Made by a program: the position numbers and the translations under genes
Assembly (NCBI RefSeq): GCF_002374315.1
Contig: NZ_NWUX01000009.1
Span: forward strand, 1 to 64,000
Reading direction: 5' to 3'
DNA length: 64,000 bases
DNA from: Vreelandella nigrificans
GTDB lineage: Bacteria > Pseudomonadota > Gammaproteobacteria > Pseudomonadales > Halomonadaceae
Shown here: in pieces, positions 16,538-25,818 of the stretch
Layout of the letters: every line of letters starts with the position of its first letter
How positions within the stretch are numbered: the first letter of the stretch is position 1
The notes under the pieces: generated by a model
What the model was told of the DNA's origin: nothing
Database searches by the model: none
The model's input: the letters and a program-made list of their open reading frames with translations, nothing else

Positions 16538-17281
16538 ATGCTTCCCGACTACTCCGTCATCGCCTGGTTGTTAATCATATTTTCTGTTTACCTCACCGGC
16601 GTCTCAAAGGGTGGCTTTGCGGGCGGCTTTGGTACACTTTCGGTGCCGCTAATGGCACTGGCGATTAGCCCCACCCAGGCAGCAGGTTTGTTATTACCGC
16701 TATTGCTGGTGATGGACGTATTTGCGGTGAAGGCGTGGTGGGGTAAGCAGGATGCCACTGAGGTCTGGCGCTTTGTACCAGGGCTATTTGTGGGTGTAGC
16801 CATAGGCACTCTGCTATTTGGTAGTTTAAGCGAACAGGGGCTACGCCTTATTCTCGGCATTATTACCTTACTGTTCGCCACTTACATGCTGCTAAAGCCT
16901 GCTGCCAAGAAGCCTATTTCCACCCGTTGGGCGTTGCCAGCGGCAAGTGTCTGCGGTTTTACCAGTTTTATGGCCCATGCTGGCGCGCCGCCGCTGAATG
17001 TTTATCTAATGCCGCGCAAACTGCCTAAAGAGACCTTTATAGCGACCTGCGCCGTCTCGTTTGCAGTGGTCAATGTGATCAAACTGGGCCCATATATGTG
17101 GCTTGGCGAAGTTAACGTCACTAGCGCTTGGGCATCGCTGTTGTTGGTGCCGGTGGCCTGGTTTGGCGTACGCAATGGCCTGTGGTTGCAAAGCCGCGTC
17201 AATGAAGCGCTGTTTTACCGGCTGGTAATTCTGGCGATGTTCGTGGTGGGAATTAACCTAGTCTGGCAGGCAGTGAACTAG
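16538..17281 (+). CDS. TauE/SafE-family (DUF81) inner-membrane permease
   Basis: A 247-residue membrane protein with about eight hydrophobic segments. The TauE/SafE features are the first-helix block VYLTGVSKGGFAGGFGTLSVPLMAL, the repeat GFTSFMAHAGAPPLNVYLMPR, and the late helices FGVRNGLWL and ALFYRLVILAMFVVG. Members move small organic anions such as sulfite, sulfoacetate or 3-sulfolactate across the inner membrane. Nothing nearby identifies the substrate, and the gene stands alone behind the iolB terminator. I chose the ATG at 16538 (MLPDYS) because GAGG sits 6 bases upstream; an ATG four codons earlier is possible. Confidence 0.8.
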   Translation: MLPDYSVIAWLLIIFSVYLTGVSKGGFAGGFGTLSVPLMALAISPTQAAGLLLPLLLVMDVFAVKAWWGKQDATEVWRFVPGLFVGVAIGTLLFGSLSEQGLRLILGIITLLFATYMLLKPAAKKPISTRWALPAASVCGFTSFMAHAGAPPLNVYLMPRKLPKETFIATCAVSFAVVNVIKLGPYMWLGEVNVTSAWASLLLVPVAWFGVRNGLWLQSRVNEALFYRLVILAMFVVGINLVWQAVN

Positions 17282-17427
17282 CACGTGCTTAATTATTGAG
17301 TCACAAAACTTGGCATTCAAATGCACTCCTCCCCTCACCTACGCCCGCTTACTCGTTAACAAGGAGGGTTTGGATCATCTGACATAGCGTCATTTTGTTA
17401 TTAACAATGACAACACAGGTGATATTC

Positions 17428-18819
17428 ATGTTTTCCAAATATGCTTTCATTCTTGCCGCAGGCACATCATTGGGAATAGGGCTAACTGCCCAACCAGTGA
17501 ACGCCAACACGTTTGTGCATTTATTTGAGTGGCAATGGGACGATATCGCGCAAGAGTGCGAAAACTGGTTAGGCCCCAAAGGTTATAAAGCCGTGCAAGT
17601 GTCACCACCGCAAGAGCACATCCAGGGCGATGCCTGGTGGACGCGCTATCAGCCTGTTAGCTACCAATTGGAAAGTCGAAGCGGTTCCAGCACAGCATTT
17701 ACCCACATGGTCCAACGCTGTGAAGCGGCGGGGGTCGATGTGTACGTCGACGCCGTGATTAATCACCTAGCCCATGGCAAGGGCCAAGGCACCGCAGGGT
17801 CCCACTATGACCACGAGACTCTGAGCTACCCTCATTATCAGCCCCAAGATTTTCACGAGCCTTGCGGCATCGAACAAGACGACTATACCCATAACGCAGA
17901 TCGTGTTCGCCGTTGCCAGTTGGTTGGCCTTCCCGACCTCAAAACAGGCAACCCTGCCGTGCAAAACAGCATTGCTGAATACCTGGATAGGCTGGCCGAA
18001 CTAGGTGTGAAGGGCATTCGAATTGATGCCGCTAAACACATGGACCCTAATGATATTGCGCACATTCTAGGGCGATTGGAATATCCGCTTTATGCCTTTC
18101 AGGAAGTTATTGACCTAGGAGGCGAAGCGATCAGCGCCGCCGAGTACCAAGGCATTGCCGATATCACCGAGTTTCGTTATAGCGCACACCTAGGTGATAT
18201 TTTCAATAATCAGCCACTGGTCAACCTCCGTCGGCTGGGCGAAGAGCATGTATTTTTACCCAGCGAAATAGCCATTGTATTTACCGATAACCACGACAAT
18301 CAACGTGGACATGGTGCCGGAGGTGATAATGTTTTGACACACCAAGACGGTAGCCTTTACCGCCTAGCCAATATGTTTATGCTTGCGTGGCCTTACGGCT
18401 ATCCCAAAATCATGTCGAGCTACACATTTACTGACAGTGACCAAGGCCCACCAAAAACAGCGGTATATCAACAAGAAGAAATTCAGTGTGGAGAAGCCTG
18501 GGTATGCGAACACCGCTGGCCCGAGATTGCCAATATGGTCGCATTCCGCCAACATACTGAGGACGCAGGCGTTACGCACTGGTGGGATAACGGCAACAAC
18601 CAAATAGCGTTTAGCCGAGACACTCAAGGCTTTATTGCTATTAACCGTGAACACAACGATTTAACACGCACGTTCGACACCGACATGGCCGATGGCCACT
18701 ATCAAAACGTCGTGGATGATGATCAATGTGTCGCCGTTGAAGACGGGCAACTCACGCTAAACATCCCTAGTATGTCTGCCGCCGCGTTTCATGTCGGCGC
18801 CCCCTGCCCAGCGCCATAA
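17428..18819 (+). CDS. Secreted alpha-amylase, GH13, animal/Pseudoalteromonas type
   Basis: A 463-residue endo-acting starch hydrolase. The signal peptide MFSKYAFILAAGTSLGIGLTA probably cleaves after VNA. The mature protein begins FVHLFEWQWDDIAQECENWLGPKGY, as in the Pseudoalteromonas haloplanktis enzyme. The GH13 catalytic residues are visible: Asp in GIRIDAAKH, Glu in FQEVIDLGGEA and Asp in FTDNHDNQRGHG. WTRYQPVSYQL, YGYPKIMSSY and CEHRWPEIANMVAFR are shared with animal pancreatic amylases, and a short C-terminal sheet domain is present. By family such enzymes are chloride activated, which suits a halophile, but I did not verify each chloride ligand. The ATG at 17428 follows AGGTGA and starts exactly at the signal peptide. 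No neighbour suggests an operon. Confidence 0.92.
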   Translation: MFSKYAFILAAGTSLGIGLTAQPVNANTFVHLFEWQWDDIAQECENWLGPKGYKAVQVSPPQEHIQGDAWWTRYQPVSYQLESRSGSSTAFTHMVQRCEAAGVDVYVDAVINHLAHGKGQGTAGSHYDHETLSYPHYQPQDFHEPCGIEQDDYTHNADRVRRCQLVGLPDLKTGNPAVQNSIAEYLDRLAELGVKGIRIDAAKHMDPNDIAHILGRLEYPLYAFQEVIDLGGEAISAAEYQGIADITEFRYSAHLGDIFNNQPLVNLRRLGEEHVFLPSEIAIVFTDNHDNQRGHGAGGDNVLTHQDGSLYRLANMFMLAWPYGYPKIMSSYTFTDSDQGPPKTAVYQQEEIQCGEAWVCEHRWPEIANMVAFRQHTEDAGVTHWWDNGNNQIAFSRDTQGFIAINREHNDLTRTFDTDMADGHYQNVVDDDQCVAVEDGQLTLNIPSMSAAAFHVGAPCPAP

Positions 18820-18938
18820 CTCTGGGTATGCGATACAGGTCCTCGCCCCCTCAGCCGCTGCCTCACTAGCATTTATTTGCTATCGCTTGGCGGTTGATCA
18901 TGTTTTCCGCTTATTGGTCGGCGCTGCAAGGTACGGTT

Positions 18939-19832
18939 TTACAGCGCGACAAGCACCAGCCCCAAGAGCATTACCAATGTACCGACGGCTTTGGCCGTCG
19001 ATGCTGGCTCTTTTAGCCATAGCACGCCCATCAATACACCCACTGGGATAGACAACTGACGCAGCGCCACGATGTAACTGACTTCTTCTGTGAGCGCTAG
19101 GGCGATTAATACCAGGCCGTAGGTGCAGGTCATCATCAGGCCTGTGGCGACTAGCATGGTTAATCCCTGCTGGCGCAGCGCAGGTAGGCGGCGGCGCTCC
19201 GTCGGTAGCAGCGCCAGTAGCGGGAGCGCCCAGGTTAGCGTCATCAACGCTTGCAGCACCATGAACACCGCTCCGGCGGTTAACCCGCTATGCCCCACAC
19301 CCTGCATTAACCCCAACGCCTGCTTATCTATTAGTGAGTAACCAACAGTGCCTACCGCTGCCAGCAACGCAAAGCCCATGGCAGGTGTGAGGTAGGTGGA
19401 TAGCCTGCGCGCGTCTGGGTGGCTAAGCGGCAGGCAAAGTGCGCCAGCCACTACTAATGCCATGCCAATGCCATCCCAACCATCCAGCACGCGATTACCC
19501 AGCAGCGCAATGGAGACCAACGGTACCAGCACCACCGGCAGCGCCCGAGCGATGGGGTAAAGCACACTGACTTCACCTCGGGCATAGGCCCAGGCTAAGC
19601 CTCCCATATAGAGCATTTGGCACAGTCCAGAAAGCGCCAGCCAGCCCCAGAATGCAGTTGGCAGCGCGCTCAACGATGGCCCCAACCATAACAGCGGAAT
19701 AAGCACTGCCCCACCTGCACCGTAGGCCAAGGAAAACGCTCCCAACGAAGGTGCATTGCGTTTCCCCAGTACGTTCCACCCGGCATGCATACATACCGAA
19801 ACCAGCACTAATGTTAAGGCGGCTGGACTCAA
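18939..19832 (-). CDS. EamA/DMT-superfamily transporter linked to phosphonate genes
   Basis: A 297-residue integral membrane protein with about ten hydrophobic helices arranged as two EamA repeats (residues about 5-135 and 150-295). Typical end motifs are [24 protein letters not shown] and [28 protein letters not shown]. It lies directly downstream of phnX. The only sensible start is TTG at 19830-19832, which overlaps the phnX stop as TTGA, with GGGAG seven bases upstream, so translation is probably coupled. It could export or exchange an amine or amino acid made from 2-aminoethylphosphonate, such as alanine. That is inference, as this superfamily is broad. The gene ends 119 bp from the convergent amylase gene, and no clear terminator was found between them. 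Confidence 0.75.
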   Translation of the reverse strand: MSPAALTLVLVSVCMHAGWNVLGKRNAPSLGAFSLAYGAGGAVLIPLLWLGPSLSALPTAFWGWLALSGLCQMLYMGGLAWAYARGEVSVLYPIARALPVVLVPLVSIALLGNRVLDGWDGIGMALVVAGALCLPLSHPDARRLSTYLTPAMGFALLAAVGTVGYSLIDKQALGLMQGVGHSGLTAGAVFMVLQALMTLTWALPLLALLPTERRRLPALRQQGLTMLVATGLMMTCTYGLVLIALALTEEVSYIVALRQLSIPVGVLMGVLWLKEPASTAKAVGTLVMLLGLVLVAL

Positions 19833-20647
19833 GGACGCTCTCCCTGTTGAAGACGACGATTAATGGCCTCGACCACGTCGGGCAATTCGGCAATGGTGGC
19901 AATGCAGTAGTGCGGTTGTGATGAGGCAAACTGGGCAGCCACACGCTTATGAGCAGCCTGCCGCTCTGCCTCGCTAAGCGCCTGGTACTGATCAAAGGTT
20001 AATCCCAGGGCATTGCCCGAGCAGGTAAGTGCGACGGTCCACATACCAGCACTGCGCCCTTCAAGAATACCCGGCGTGGTATCGTCGACTTTCACGCAGG
20101 CGGCTACATCACTAATGCCCAAGGCAATCACATTGGCCAGTGCCTGGGCAGGGTACGGGCGGCCATTGGGCACTTCATCGGTGGCCACCACATGATCCAG
20201 TTGCAAGCCGTTGGCCGCTGCCAGGGAGACGACTTTTTCCATTACCACTGCAGGGTAGCCAGAGCATGAACCAATTTTCAGCCCCTGGGCACGCAGCGTG
20301 GTTAAGGTATCGAGCGCCCTAGGAATCACCGCCGAATGGTCCGCAATCTTGGCAATTTGCAGTGGCATAAAGCGCTCATAAAGCGCCGTTACATCGGCAT
20401 CAGAAGGCACATGGCCCACCGCCTGGGCAAAACGTTCTGCGAGGATCGGTTGGTTGCACAGGGTGCGAATATGGTCCCACTTGCCCATGCCCATAGGGCC
20501 GCGGGCCTCTTCCAGACTAATCGCCACGCCCAGTTCGGCAAAGGCTTCGACAAAGATCTGGGTCGGCGCAAAAGAGCCAAAATCGACCAGCGTGCCCGCC
20601 CAATCGCAGATAATCGCTTGAAGGCATTGGGGAGATTGATACTGCAT
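19829..20647 (-). CDS. phnX: Phosphonoacetaldehyde hydrolase (phosphonatase)
   Basis: A 272-residue HAD-superfamily enzyme that cleaves the C-P bond of phosphonoacetaldehyde to acetaldehyde and phosphate. The nucleophile motif is DWAGT (Asp15). The Schiff-base lysine that distinguishes phosphonatase from ordinary HAD phosphatases is Lys56 in the [12 protein letters not shown] cap segment. Further HAD motifs are [11 protein letters not shown] and [19 protein letters not shown]. The start ATG overlaps the phnW stop (TAATG), and the downstream transporter overlaps this stop. PhnX uses the product of PhnW, so the pair forms the complete 2-aminoethylphosphonate degradation route. Confidence 0.96.
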   Translation of the reverse strand: MQYQSPQCLQAIICDWAGTLVDFGSFAPTQIFVEAFAELGVAISLEEARGPMGMGKWDHIRTLCNQPILAERFAQAVGHVPSDADVTALYERFMPLQIAKIADHSAVIPRALDTLTTLRAQGLKIGSCSGYPAVVMEKVVSLAAANGLQLDHVVATDEVPNGRPYPAQALANVIALGISDVAACVKVDDTTPGILEGRSAGMWTVALTCSGNALGLTFDQYQALSEAERQAAHKRVAAQFASSQPHYCIATIAELPDVVEAINRRLQQGERP

Positions 20648-21807
20648 TAGGCACTCCCTGAGTGTGCAGATAGGTTAGCAAGAAGAGAAACACCCATCTC
20701 GGTTAGCGCTTCTTGAATGGCACTTAGCAGTTGGGCAATTACCGTAATGCCTAGCTGTCCGATACAACCGATGCGAAAGCTTTCTACCTCAGTCAATTTG
20801 CCGGGGTAGATTAAAAACCCACGCGCCTTTAGCGTCGCGTAGAAGACGCCAAACTCAAAGGCTGGGTCAGAAGGGCTTAAAAACGTGGTGATAATAGGCG
20901 ATAGCCATTCATCGTCTAGCAGCGTACTAAAGCCTAGCGCTTGCATACCTTTAACCAGCGCATCTCGATTGCGGGTATAGCGCGCGCAGCGCCCTGCTAC
21001 TCCGCCCTCTTCTCGGTGCTGGGCAAGCGCTGCCTGAAAGGCCACTACACTGTGGGTAGGAGGGGTAAAGCGCCACTGTCCAGTGCGCTCCATATAGTCC
21101 CACTGGGCATGTAAATCCAGGCTCAGCGAGTGAGCGCGCCCCTTACCTGCAGCAAGCAGCGTTTGGCGAATGATCACAAAACCAAAGCCCGGCACACCCT
21201 CGATGCACTTATTGGCAGAGGAGATGAGTACATCGATGGGCGTCTGTACCACGCTGATCGGTACGCCACCAAACGAGCTCATGGCGTCCACTATCAGCGT
21301 TTTTCCGTGAGCGCGCACCACCTCAGCGATGGATTCCAGTGGGTTTAGAATCCCCGAGCTGGTTTCACAGTGAACCAAAAACACCGTGGTAATTTCAGAA
21401 TCTTGCCGCAGCAATGCCGCCACTTCTTTGGGCTGTGGCGGTAAGTAATCACCTTTATCCAGCGTCACATAGCGGCGGCCCATCATATCGAGTAGCTGGG
21501 CAGCTCGCTTTCCGTAAGCACCGTTCATTAACACCAGTACTTTGTCGTTGGGGTCGGTGGCGCAGGCAAGCGCACTTTCAACGGCAAAGGTGCCACTGCC
21601 CTGCATGGGTACACAGGCGTACTCATCGCTTGGCGCTTCCGCCATAGCGAGCAGTTGAGCGCGAATACTGGCAGTGACCTGATTAAAGTCTTCATCCCAA
21701 GAGCCCCAGTCACGCATCATCGCCGCTTTGGTAGCGTGGGAGGTAGTTAGTGGCCCAGGGGTTAATAAATAGGGCTCTTTTACGTCATGAATTACGTTGT
21801 CAATCAT
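20647..21807 (-). CDS. phnW: 2-Aminoethylphosphonate:pyruvate aminotransferase
   Basis: A class V PLP aminotransferase of about 386 residues that transfers the amino group of 2-aminoethylphosphonate to pyruvate, giving phosphonoacetaldehyde and alanine. Motifs include [25 protein letters not shown] at the N-terminus, [34 protein letters not shown] and the PLP lysine in [16 protein letters not shown] place the start at the ATG 21805-21807, a few residues ahead of the conserved TPGPLTT. It has no Shine-Dalgarno element. Instead a PhnR-type operator ends one base upstream, which could mean a leaderless transcript. A GTG 14 codons further up would place the operator inside the gene. The gene is 62 bp from the upstream permease gene. 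Confidence 0.93.
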   Translation of the reverse strand: MIDNVIHDVKEPYLLTPGPLTTSHATKAAMMRDWGSWDEDFNQVTASIRAQLLAMAEAPSDEYACVPMQGSGTFAVESALACATDPNDKVLVLMNGAYGKRAAQLLDMMGRRYVTLDKGDYLPPQPKEVAALLRQDSEITTVFLVHCETSSGILNPLESIAEVVRAHGKTLIVDAMSSFGGVPISVVQTPIDVLISSANKCIEGVPGFGFVIIRQTLLAAGKGRAHSLSLDLHAQWDYMERTGQWRFTPPTHSVVAFQAALAQHREEGGVAGRCARYTRNRDALVKGMQALGFSTLLDDEWLSPIITTFLSPSDPAFEFGVFYATLKARGFLIYPGKLTEVESFRIGCIGQLGITVIAQLLSAIQEALTEMGVSLLANLSAHSGSA

Positions 21808-21808
21808 T

Positions 21809-21820
21809 TGGTCTATACCA
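21809..21820 (-). promoter_or_regulatory. PhnR-type operator at the phnW start
   Basis: Read on the minus strand, TGGTATAGACCA sits one base upstream of the phnW ATG. It is identical to the site upstream of the 2-AEP binding-protein gene (25819-25830), and the identity extends to 15 bases (TCTGGTATAGACCAA). The sequence fits the consensus of GntR/HutC-type phosphonate regulators such as PhnF. It also contains TGGTATAGA, which resembles an extended -10 element. If so used, transcription would begin at or next to the ATG. Confidence 0.8.
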
Positions 21821-21869
21821 GATATTAATCGCAGGTTAGCCGTTAGCACAGCGACTGTCTATTTATCGC

Positions 21870-23588
21870 CTATCCCGCTTGGCGCCAGCGCTGGGCGTTA
21901 TTTAATAGAACGTGGGTAAGTGCAGCATGAAGCAGTTTAACCACCAGCGAGGTCAGGAAGATCAGCACCGCCATGGCCGCAGCGCTGGCAAAGTAGCCCG
22001 CCTCGTCCAAGTGCAGCACCGCCACCGAGGCAAGCCGCGTATCACTGTTATAGAGAAACACCACCGCTGAAACCGTCGTCATCGCATTGACGAACAGGTA
22101 CACCGAAATATCCAGCACGGCGGGCAGCGACACCGGTAGCGTCACCCGGCTGAATGTGGTCCAGAACGGTACTTTCAGAGAGGCACCCACGGCTTCAAAC
22201 TCAGGATCAAGCTGTTTAAGTGCAGTGACCGAAGTGAGATGGCATACCGTGTAAAAGTGCACCAACGTGTTCAGCACCAGAATTGCCATGGTGCCGTATA
22301 GCCAGTTAAGAGGGTTACCCGCCTGATTGAAGAAAAAGATATAGGCCAGCCCCAAGACCATGCCAGGAACTGCCATAGGCAGCATGGCCATAAAGTGCAG
22401 CCCCTGGCGCAGCGGGCGGTAGCCTTCGCTCTTTTCAATTAACCAGGCGTTAAAGAAGATCACCAGTGTGCCGATCAGTGCCACGCTAAAGGCCAGTTTA
22501 AGTGAGTTAAACCACGCACCCCAGCCACCACCGCCTAAGCCTTGAAAGGTATAGTGCTGCAGCGTAAACGACAGGTTATAGGGCCAAAACTGTATCAGCG
22601 AGGCATACACCGCCGTGCCGATCACCAGCAAGATGATGCCCGCGACGGCGTAGCACAGCAGCGCAAAGGTCCAATCTCGTAGTGGACTAGGTGTTGGCTG
22701 CCACGGCACTGCCCGGGCTGAAAGCTGAGCCACTTGGCGCCGCTGTATCCAGCGATCAACAATAAACGAGAGCACCGCAGGCAGCAGCAGGATAACGCTG
22801 ACCACCGCACCCATTTGGAAGTTCTGCTGGCCCACCACCTGGCGATACACATCGGTGGCTAACACACTGAATTGACCACCGATGATTTTCGGCACACCAA
22901 AATCGGTAATCGCCAATGTAAACACCACAAACAGGCAGGAAATTAGCCCGTAGCGAACACCAGGTAGGGTAATCGTTAAAAACGTTCGCCACTTCGGTGT
23001 ACCCAGCGCTTCAGCCGCTTCGTAGAGGCGTGCATCACTATTGGTCAGTGCAGTGGTCAGCAGCATTAATGCGTGGGGAAAAATCCAGAAGCTCATGCCC
23101 ATCACAATGCCGATGGGCCCATAAATCGAGTGGCCGGCCAGAACGTCGCGTAAAAATCCTTGATTGCCGAACAGGTAAACCAAACTAATAGCAGGCAGCA
23201 GCGACGGTGCCAAAATAGGCAGAATCGCTAGCATACGAAACAGTCGCTTGCCCGGCATGCAGGTACGGGTAATGCCGTAAGCACATAGAAACGCCAAGCT
23301 CACCACGCTGACAGTAGCCATCAATGCCACGCTCAACGAGTTGGCGATGGAGTTAACCAGCGCGGGGGTTTGAAAATAGCGAATGAAGTTAGCAAGTCCA
23401 ATAAAGTCGCCGCTGCGATCCTGAACACTTTTGACCAGCATCGCGAATAGCGGAAACAGTAGCCCCACCACCAGCAGCGCAACGCCTGCGAGCAATACCA
23501 GCAAACGGATTAACGCCTCAGGTGCAACATTCACGCCACGCCTTGGCAAAGACTTGGGGAAAGCCTTAGGCAAAGAGCTGTCCGTCAT
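21870..23588 (-). CDS. phnV: 2-Aminoethylphosphonate ABC transporter permease (two fused domains)
   Basis: A 572-residue inner-membrane protein made of two BPD_transp_1 permease halves in one chain, with about twelve hydrophobic segments. Each half carries its own EAA loop that contacts the ATPase: EAAEALGTPKWRTFLTITLPG near residue 190 and EAVGASLKVPFWTTFSRVTLPV near residue 475. This single-chain form matches the fused permease class of 2-AEP importers, which replaces separate PhnU and PhnV, so the symbol is only approximate. The ATG overlaps the stop of the ATPase gene (ATGA). The substrate is assigned from the adjoining phnW, phnX and binding protein. Confidence 0.9.
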   Translation of the reverse strand: MTDSSLPKAFPKSLPRRGVNVAPEALIRLLVLLAGVALLVVGLLFPLFAMLVKSVQDRSGDFIGLANFIRYFQTPALVNSIANSLSVALMATVSVVSLAFLCAYGITRTCMPGKRLFRMLAILPILAPSLLPAISLVYLFGNQGFLRDVLAGHSIYGPIGIVMGMSFWIFPHALMLLTTALTNSDARLYEAAEALGTPKWRTFLTITLPGVRYGLISCLFVVFTLAITDFGVPKIIGGQFSVLATDVYRQVVGQQNFQMGAVVSVILLLPAVLSFIVDRWIQRRQVAQLSARAVPWQPTPSPLRDWTFALLCYAVAGIILLVIGTAVYASLIQFWPYNLSFTLQHYTFQGLGGGGWGAWFNSLKLAFSVALIGTLVIFFNAWLIEKSEGYRPLRQGLHFMAMLPMAVPGMVLGLAYIFFFNQAGNPLNWLYGTMAILVLNTLVHFYTVCHLTSVTALKQLDPEFEAVGASLKVPFWTTFSRVTLPVSLPAVLDISVYLFVNAMTTVSAVVFLYNSDTRLASVAVLHLDEAGYFASAAAMAVLIFLTSLVVKLLHAALTHVLLNNAQRWRQAG

Positions 23589-24709
23589 AGGGTATTACTC
23601 CCCGCCGGATAGAGCCGTGCTGCCTCAGCAGGTAGATGAATACCCAGCGTCTGCCCCATATGAAGGCCTAAGGTGGTACTGTCACGGCTGGGAACATCAG
23701 CCAGCAGTGTTTGGTTAGCGCCTGCTAGCTGCAGGGTAACGCGCTGAAAAGCGCCCAGGAATTCAATGTCAGTGACCTCGCCCGCCAGCCCTCCCACTTG
23801 GCGTGTTAACGCAACCGCTTCCGGGCGCACTGCTAACCGTGCAGCCCCCCCTACCGGTAAGCAATGGGGCAGGCAGGTTAATCGCACTGCTGCTAGCGTC
23901 ACTTGCTCGGCGCTGTGTACCGCCACATCGAGGAAATTCATGGTACCGATAAACGATGCCACAAAGGCACTGGCAGGTTGGTGGTAAATCTCCGCGGGGG
24001 TACCCACTTGTTCAATCACACCATGGTTCATCACCACAATGCGGTCGGCCATCGTCAGCGCTTCTTCCTGATCATGGGTGACCATAATGGTGGTCACCCC
24101 CAGACGTGCCTGGAGCGCTTTAATCTGGCTGCGCAAATGACCGCGCACTCGGGCATCCAGTGCCGAGAGCGGCTCATCAAGCAGCAATAAACCTGGCTCT
24201 GTTGCTAGAGCCCTTGCCAACGCAACCCGCTGCTGCTGGCCGCCGGAAAGCGCCGCTGGGTACTTCTGTTCGCTGCCGCTGAGGTTGACCAACGCTAGCA
24301 GTTCAGCCACCCGGGCATTGATACGCGCCCGATCTACCCGGCGGTTACGCAGCCCATAAGCAACGTTGTTAAACACTGTTAGGTTGGGGAACAGCGCATA
24401 AGATTGAAACACAATGCCGAAATCCCGTGCCTGGGGCGGCAGTGTGGAGATATCGTTGCCGCGCTGGTTCAGCGTGCCGGATGTCTGGCGGGCAAGCCCG
24501 GCGATGGTGCGCAGTAGAGTGGTTTTACCGCAGCCGGAGGGTCCTAGAAAACAGACAAACTCCCCTTCTTTAATGGTTAGGGAAATATTGTCCAGGGCGG
24601 TAAAGCTGCCAAAACACTTAGTCACCGCTTCAATACATAAATGCGGCGTTGTTTGGGTCATCACCGTCGGTGAGTCCGCTGTCAGCAGCGAGGTCATAGT
24701 GGTTTGCAT
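23585..24709 (-). CDS. phnT: 2-Aminoethylphosphonate ABC transporter ATP-binding protein
   Basis: A 374-residue importer ATPase. Walker A is GPSGCGKTT near residue 57, the Q-loop is in IVFQSYALFPNLTV, the signature is LSGGQQQRVALARALA, Walker B is LLLLDEPLSALD and the switch His is in MVTHDQEEAL. Residues beyond about 260 form a TOBE-like regulatory domain (RLAVRPEAV, TLQLAGANQTLLADVPS). The architecture is that of polyamine/iron/2-AEP type ATPases. I chose the ATG at 24707-24709, preceded by GGAG, over a start seven codons upstream. The gene follows the binding-protein gene after a GC-rich hairpin and overlaps the permease start. Confidence 0.9.
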   Translation of the reverse strand: MQTTMTSLLTADSPTVMTQTTPHLCIEAVTKCFGSFTALDNISLTIKEGEFVCFLGPSGCGKTTLLRTIAGLARQTSGTLNQRGNDISTLPPQARDFGIVFQSYALFPNLTVFNNVAYGLRNRRVDRARINARVAELLALVNLSGSEQKYPAALSGGQQQRVALARALATEPGLLLLDEPLSALDARVRGHLRSQIKALQARLGVTTIMVTHDQEEALTMADRIVVMNHGVIEQVGTPAEIYHQPASAFVASFIGTMNFLDVAVHSAEQVTLAAVRLTCLPHCLPVGGAARLAVRPEAVALTRQVGGLAGEVTDIEFLGAFQRVTLQLAGANQTLLADVPSRDSTTLGLHMGQTLGIHLPAEAARLYPAGSNTL

Positions 24710-24721
24710 AACATCTCCAAA

Positions 24722-24741
24722 CCCCGGCATTAAAGCCGGGG
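24722..24741 (-). terminator. Attenuator-type hairpin between binding-protein and ATPase genes
   Basis: A perfect 7-bp stem, CCCCGGC / GCCGGGG, with a 6-base loop lies about 20 bases beyond the phnS stop and just ahead of the phnT start. There is no long U-tract after it. Such hairpins commonly give more binding protein than transporter by stopping part of the transcription or protecting the upstream mRNA. Confidence 0.6.
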
Positions 24742-24762
24742 CAACTAATCGCGAATCTCGGC

Positions 24763-25800
24763 TTACTGTTCGGTTTTACCGTCATAGCGGCGCTGCCATT
24801 CGGCCAGCACGCGCTCGCGGTTAACCGCTGCCCACTGGAAGTCAGCGTCGATCATGCGATCGGTAATATCGGAGGGGTAGTTTTCGATCGGCTGTGCCAC
24901 ACCTGGGTAGGCCACCACCGCATAGCCTTCGTTATAAAGCTCGTTGGCTTCTCGGGATACAATCCAGTCCATCAGCGTTTGTGCGGCGTCGAGTTTATTC
25001 GTGCCTTCCACAATAGCGGCGGCTTCCATGTCCCAACCCAGGCCCTCTTCAGGGAAGACAACCTCGATCGGTGCGCCCTGGGATTTCAAACGTGCTGCGC
25101 GGAAAGCAAAGGACACACCAATTACTGCTTCACCGGTGGCAGCCAGGCTGCAAGGCGCTGAGCCAGAGTGGGTATAGCGAGCGATATTGTTATGCAGGCG
25201 ATCCATGTACTCCCAGCCCTGCTCTTCGCCCCACAGCTGCAGCCAGCTGGCCACGTCCAGGTAGCCAGTGCCGGACGAATTGGGGTTGGGCATGATCACA
25301 TGGCCTGCATATTCAGGCTGGGTCAGATCTTCCCAGGAAGCCGGCATCGGCACGCCATGGCGTTCGCCCTCAATAGTGTTGTAGCAAATAGCAGCTACCC
25401 AGGCGTCCATGCCTACCCAGGCGGGGTCTTCGCCATCCTGATAGGCTGGGTCGACAAACTTAGCGTCTAAGTTATCCACGCCTTCAGGCGCGTAGCGCGC
25501 TAGCATGTCCTCTTCTTCCAGTACCAGCAGGCTAGTGGCGGCCAGGCCCCAGATCACGTCGGCTTGAGGATTATTTTTTTCCGCCAGTAAGCGAGCGGTA
25601 ATCACGCCGGTAGAGTCGCGCACCCAGTTAATGGTGATATCGGGATGGGCGGCGTTAAAACGCTCGGCGTATTTTTGTAGGTCATCTGACTCAACAGCGG
25701 TGTAAACCGTCAACTCAGTGGCATGAGCAGCACTAGAAAGCGCTAGGGCAACAGCGCCAGCAACGAGTGTAGGTTGGACAAAGCGATGAAAAGTAGGCAT
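24763..25800 (-). CDS. phnS: 2-Aminoethylphosphonate ABC transporter periplasmic binding protein
   Basis: A 345-residue extracellular solute-binding protein of the Fe3+/2-AEP type. A signal peptide (MPTFHRFVQPTLVAGAVALAL) cleaves after SSAAHA. The mature part starts ELTVYTAVESDDLQKYAERFNAAHPDI and includes WGLAATSLLVLEEEDML, PNPNSSGTGYLDVASWLQ and a terminal RVLAEWQRRYDGK. The ATG at 25798-25800 has a GGAAG element. The longer frame upstream runs through the operator and is not credible as coding. It is the first gene of the transporter-catabolic operon phnS-phnT-phnV-phnW-phnX-EamA. Upstream lie a PhnR-type operator and a candidate PHO box, so both substrate and phosphate starvation may control it. 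Confidence 0.9.
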   Translation of the reverse strand: MPTFHRFVQPTLVAGAVALALSSAAHATELTVYTAVESDDLQKYAERFNAAHPDITINWVRDSTGVITARLLAEKNNPQADVIWGLAATSLLVLEEEDMLARYAPEGVDNLDAKFVDPAYQDGEDPAWVGMDAWVAAICYNTIEGERHGVPMPASWEDLTQPEYAGHVIMPNPNSSGTGYLDVASWLQLWGEEQGWEYMDRLHNNIARYTHSGSAPCSLAATGEAVIGVSFAFRAARLKSQGAPIEVVFPEEGLGWDMEAAAIVEGTNKLDAAQTLMDWIVSREANELYNEGYAVVAYPGVAQPIENYPSDITDRMIDADFQWAAVNRERVLAEWQRRYDGKTEQ

Positions 25801-25818
25801 GGCGGTCTTCCGATGGCT

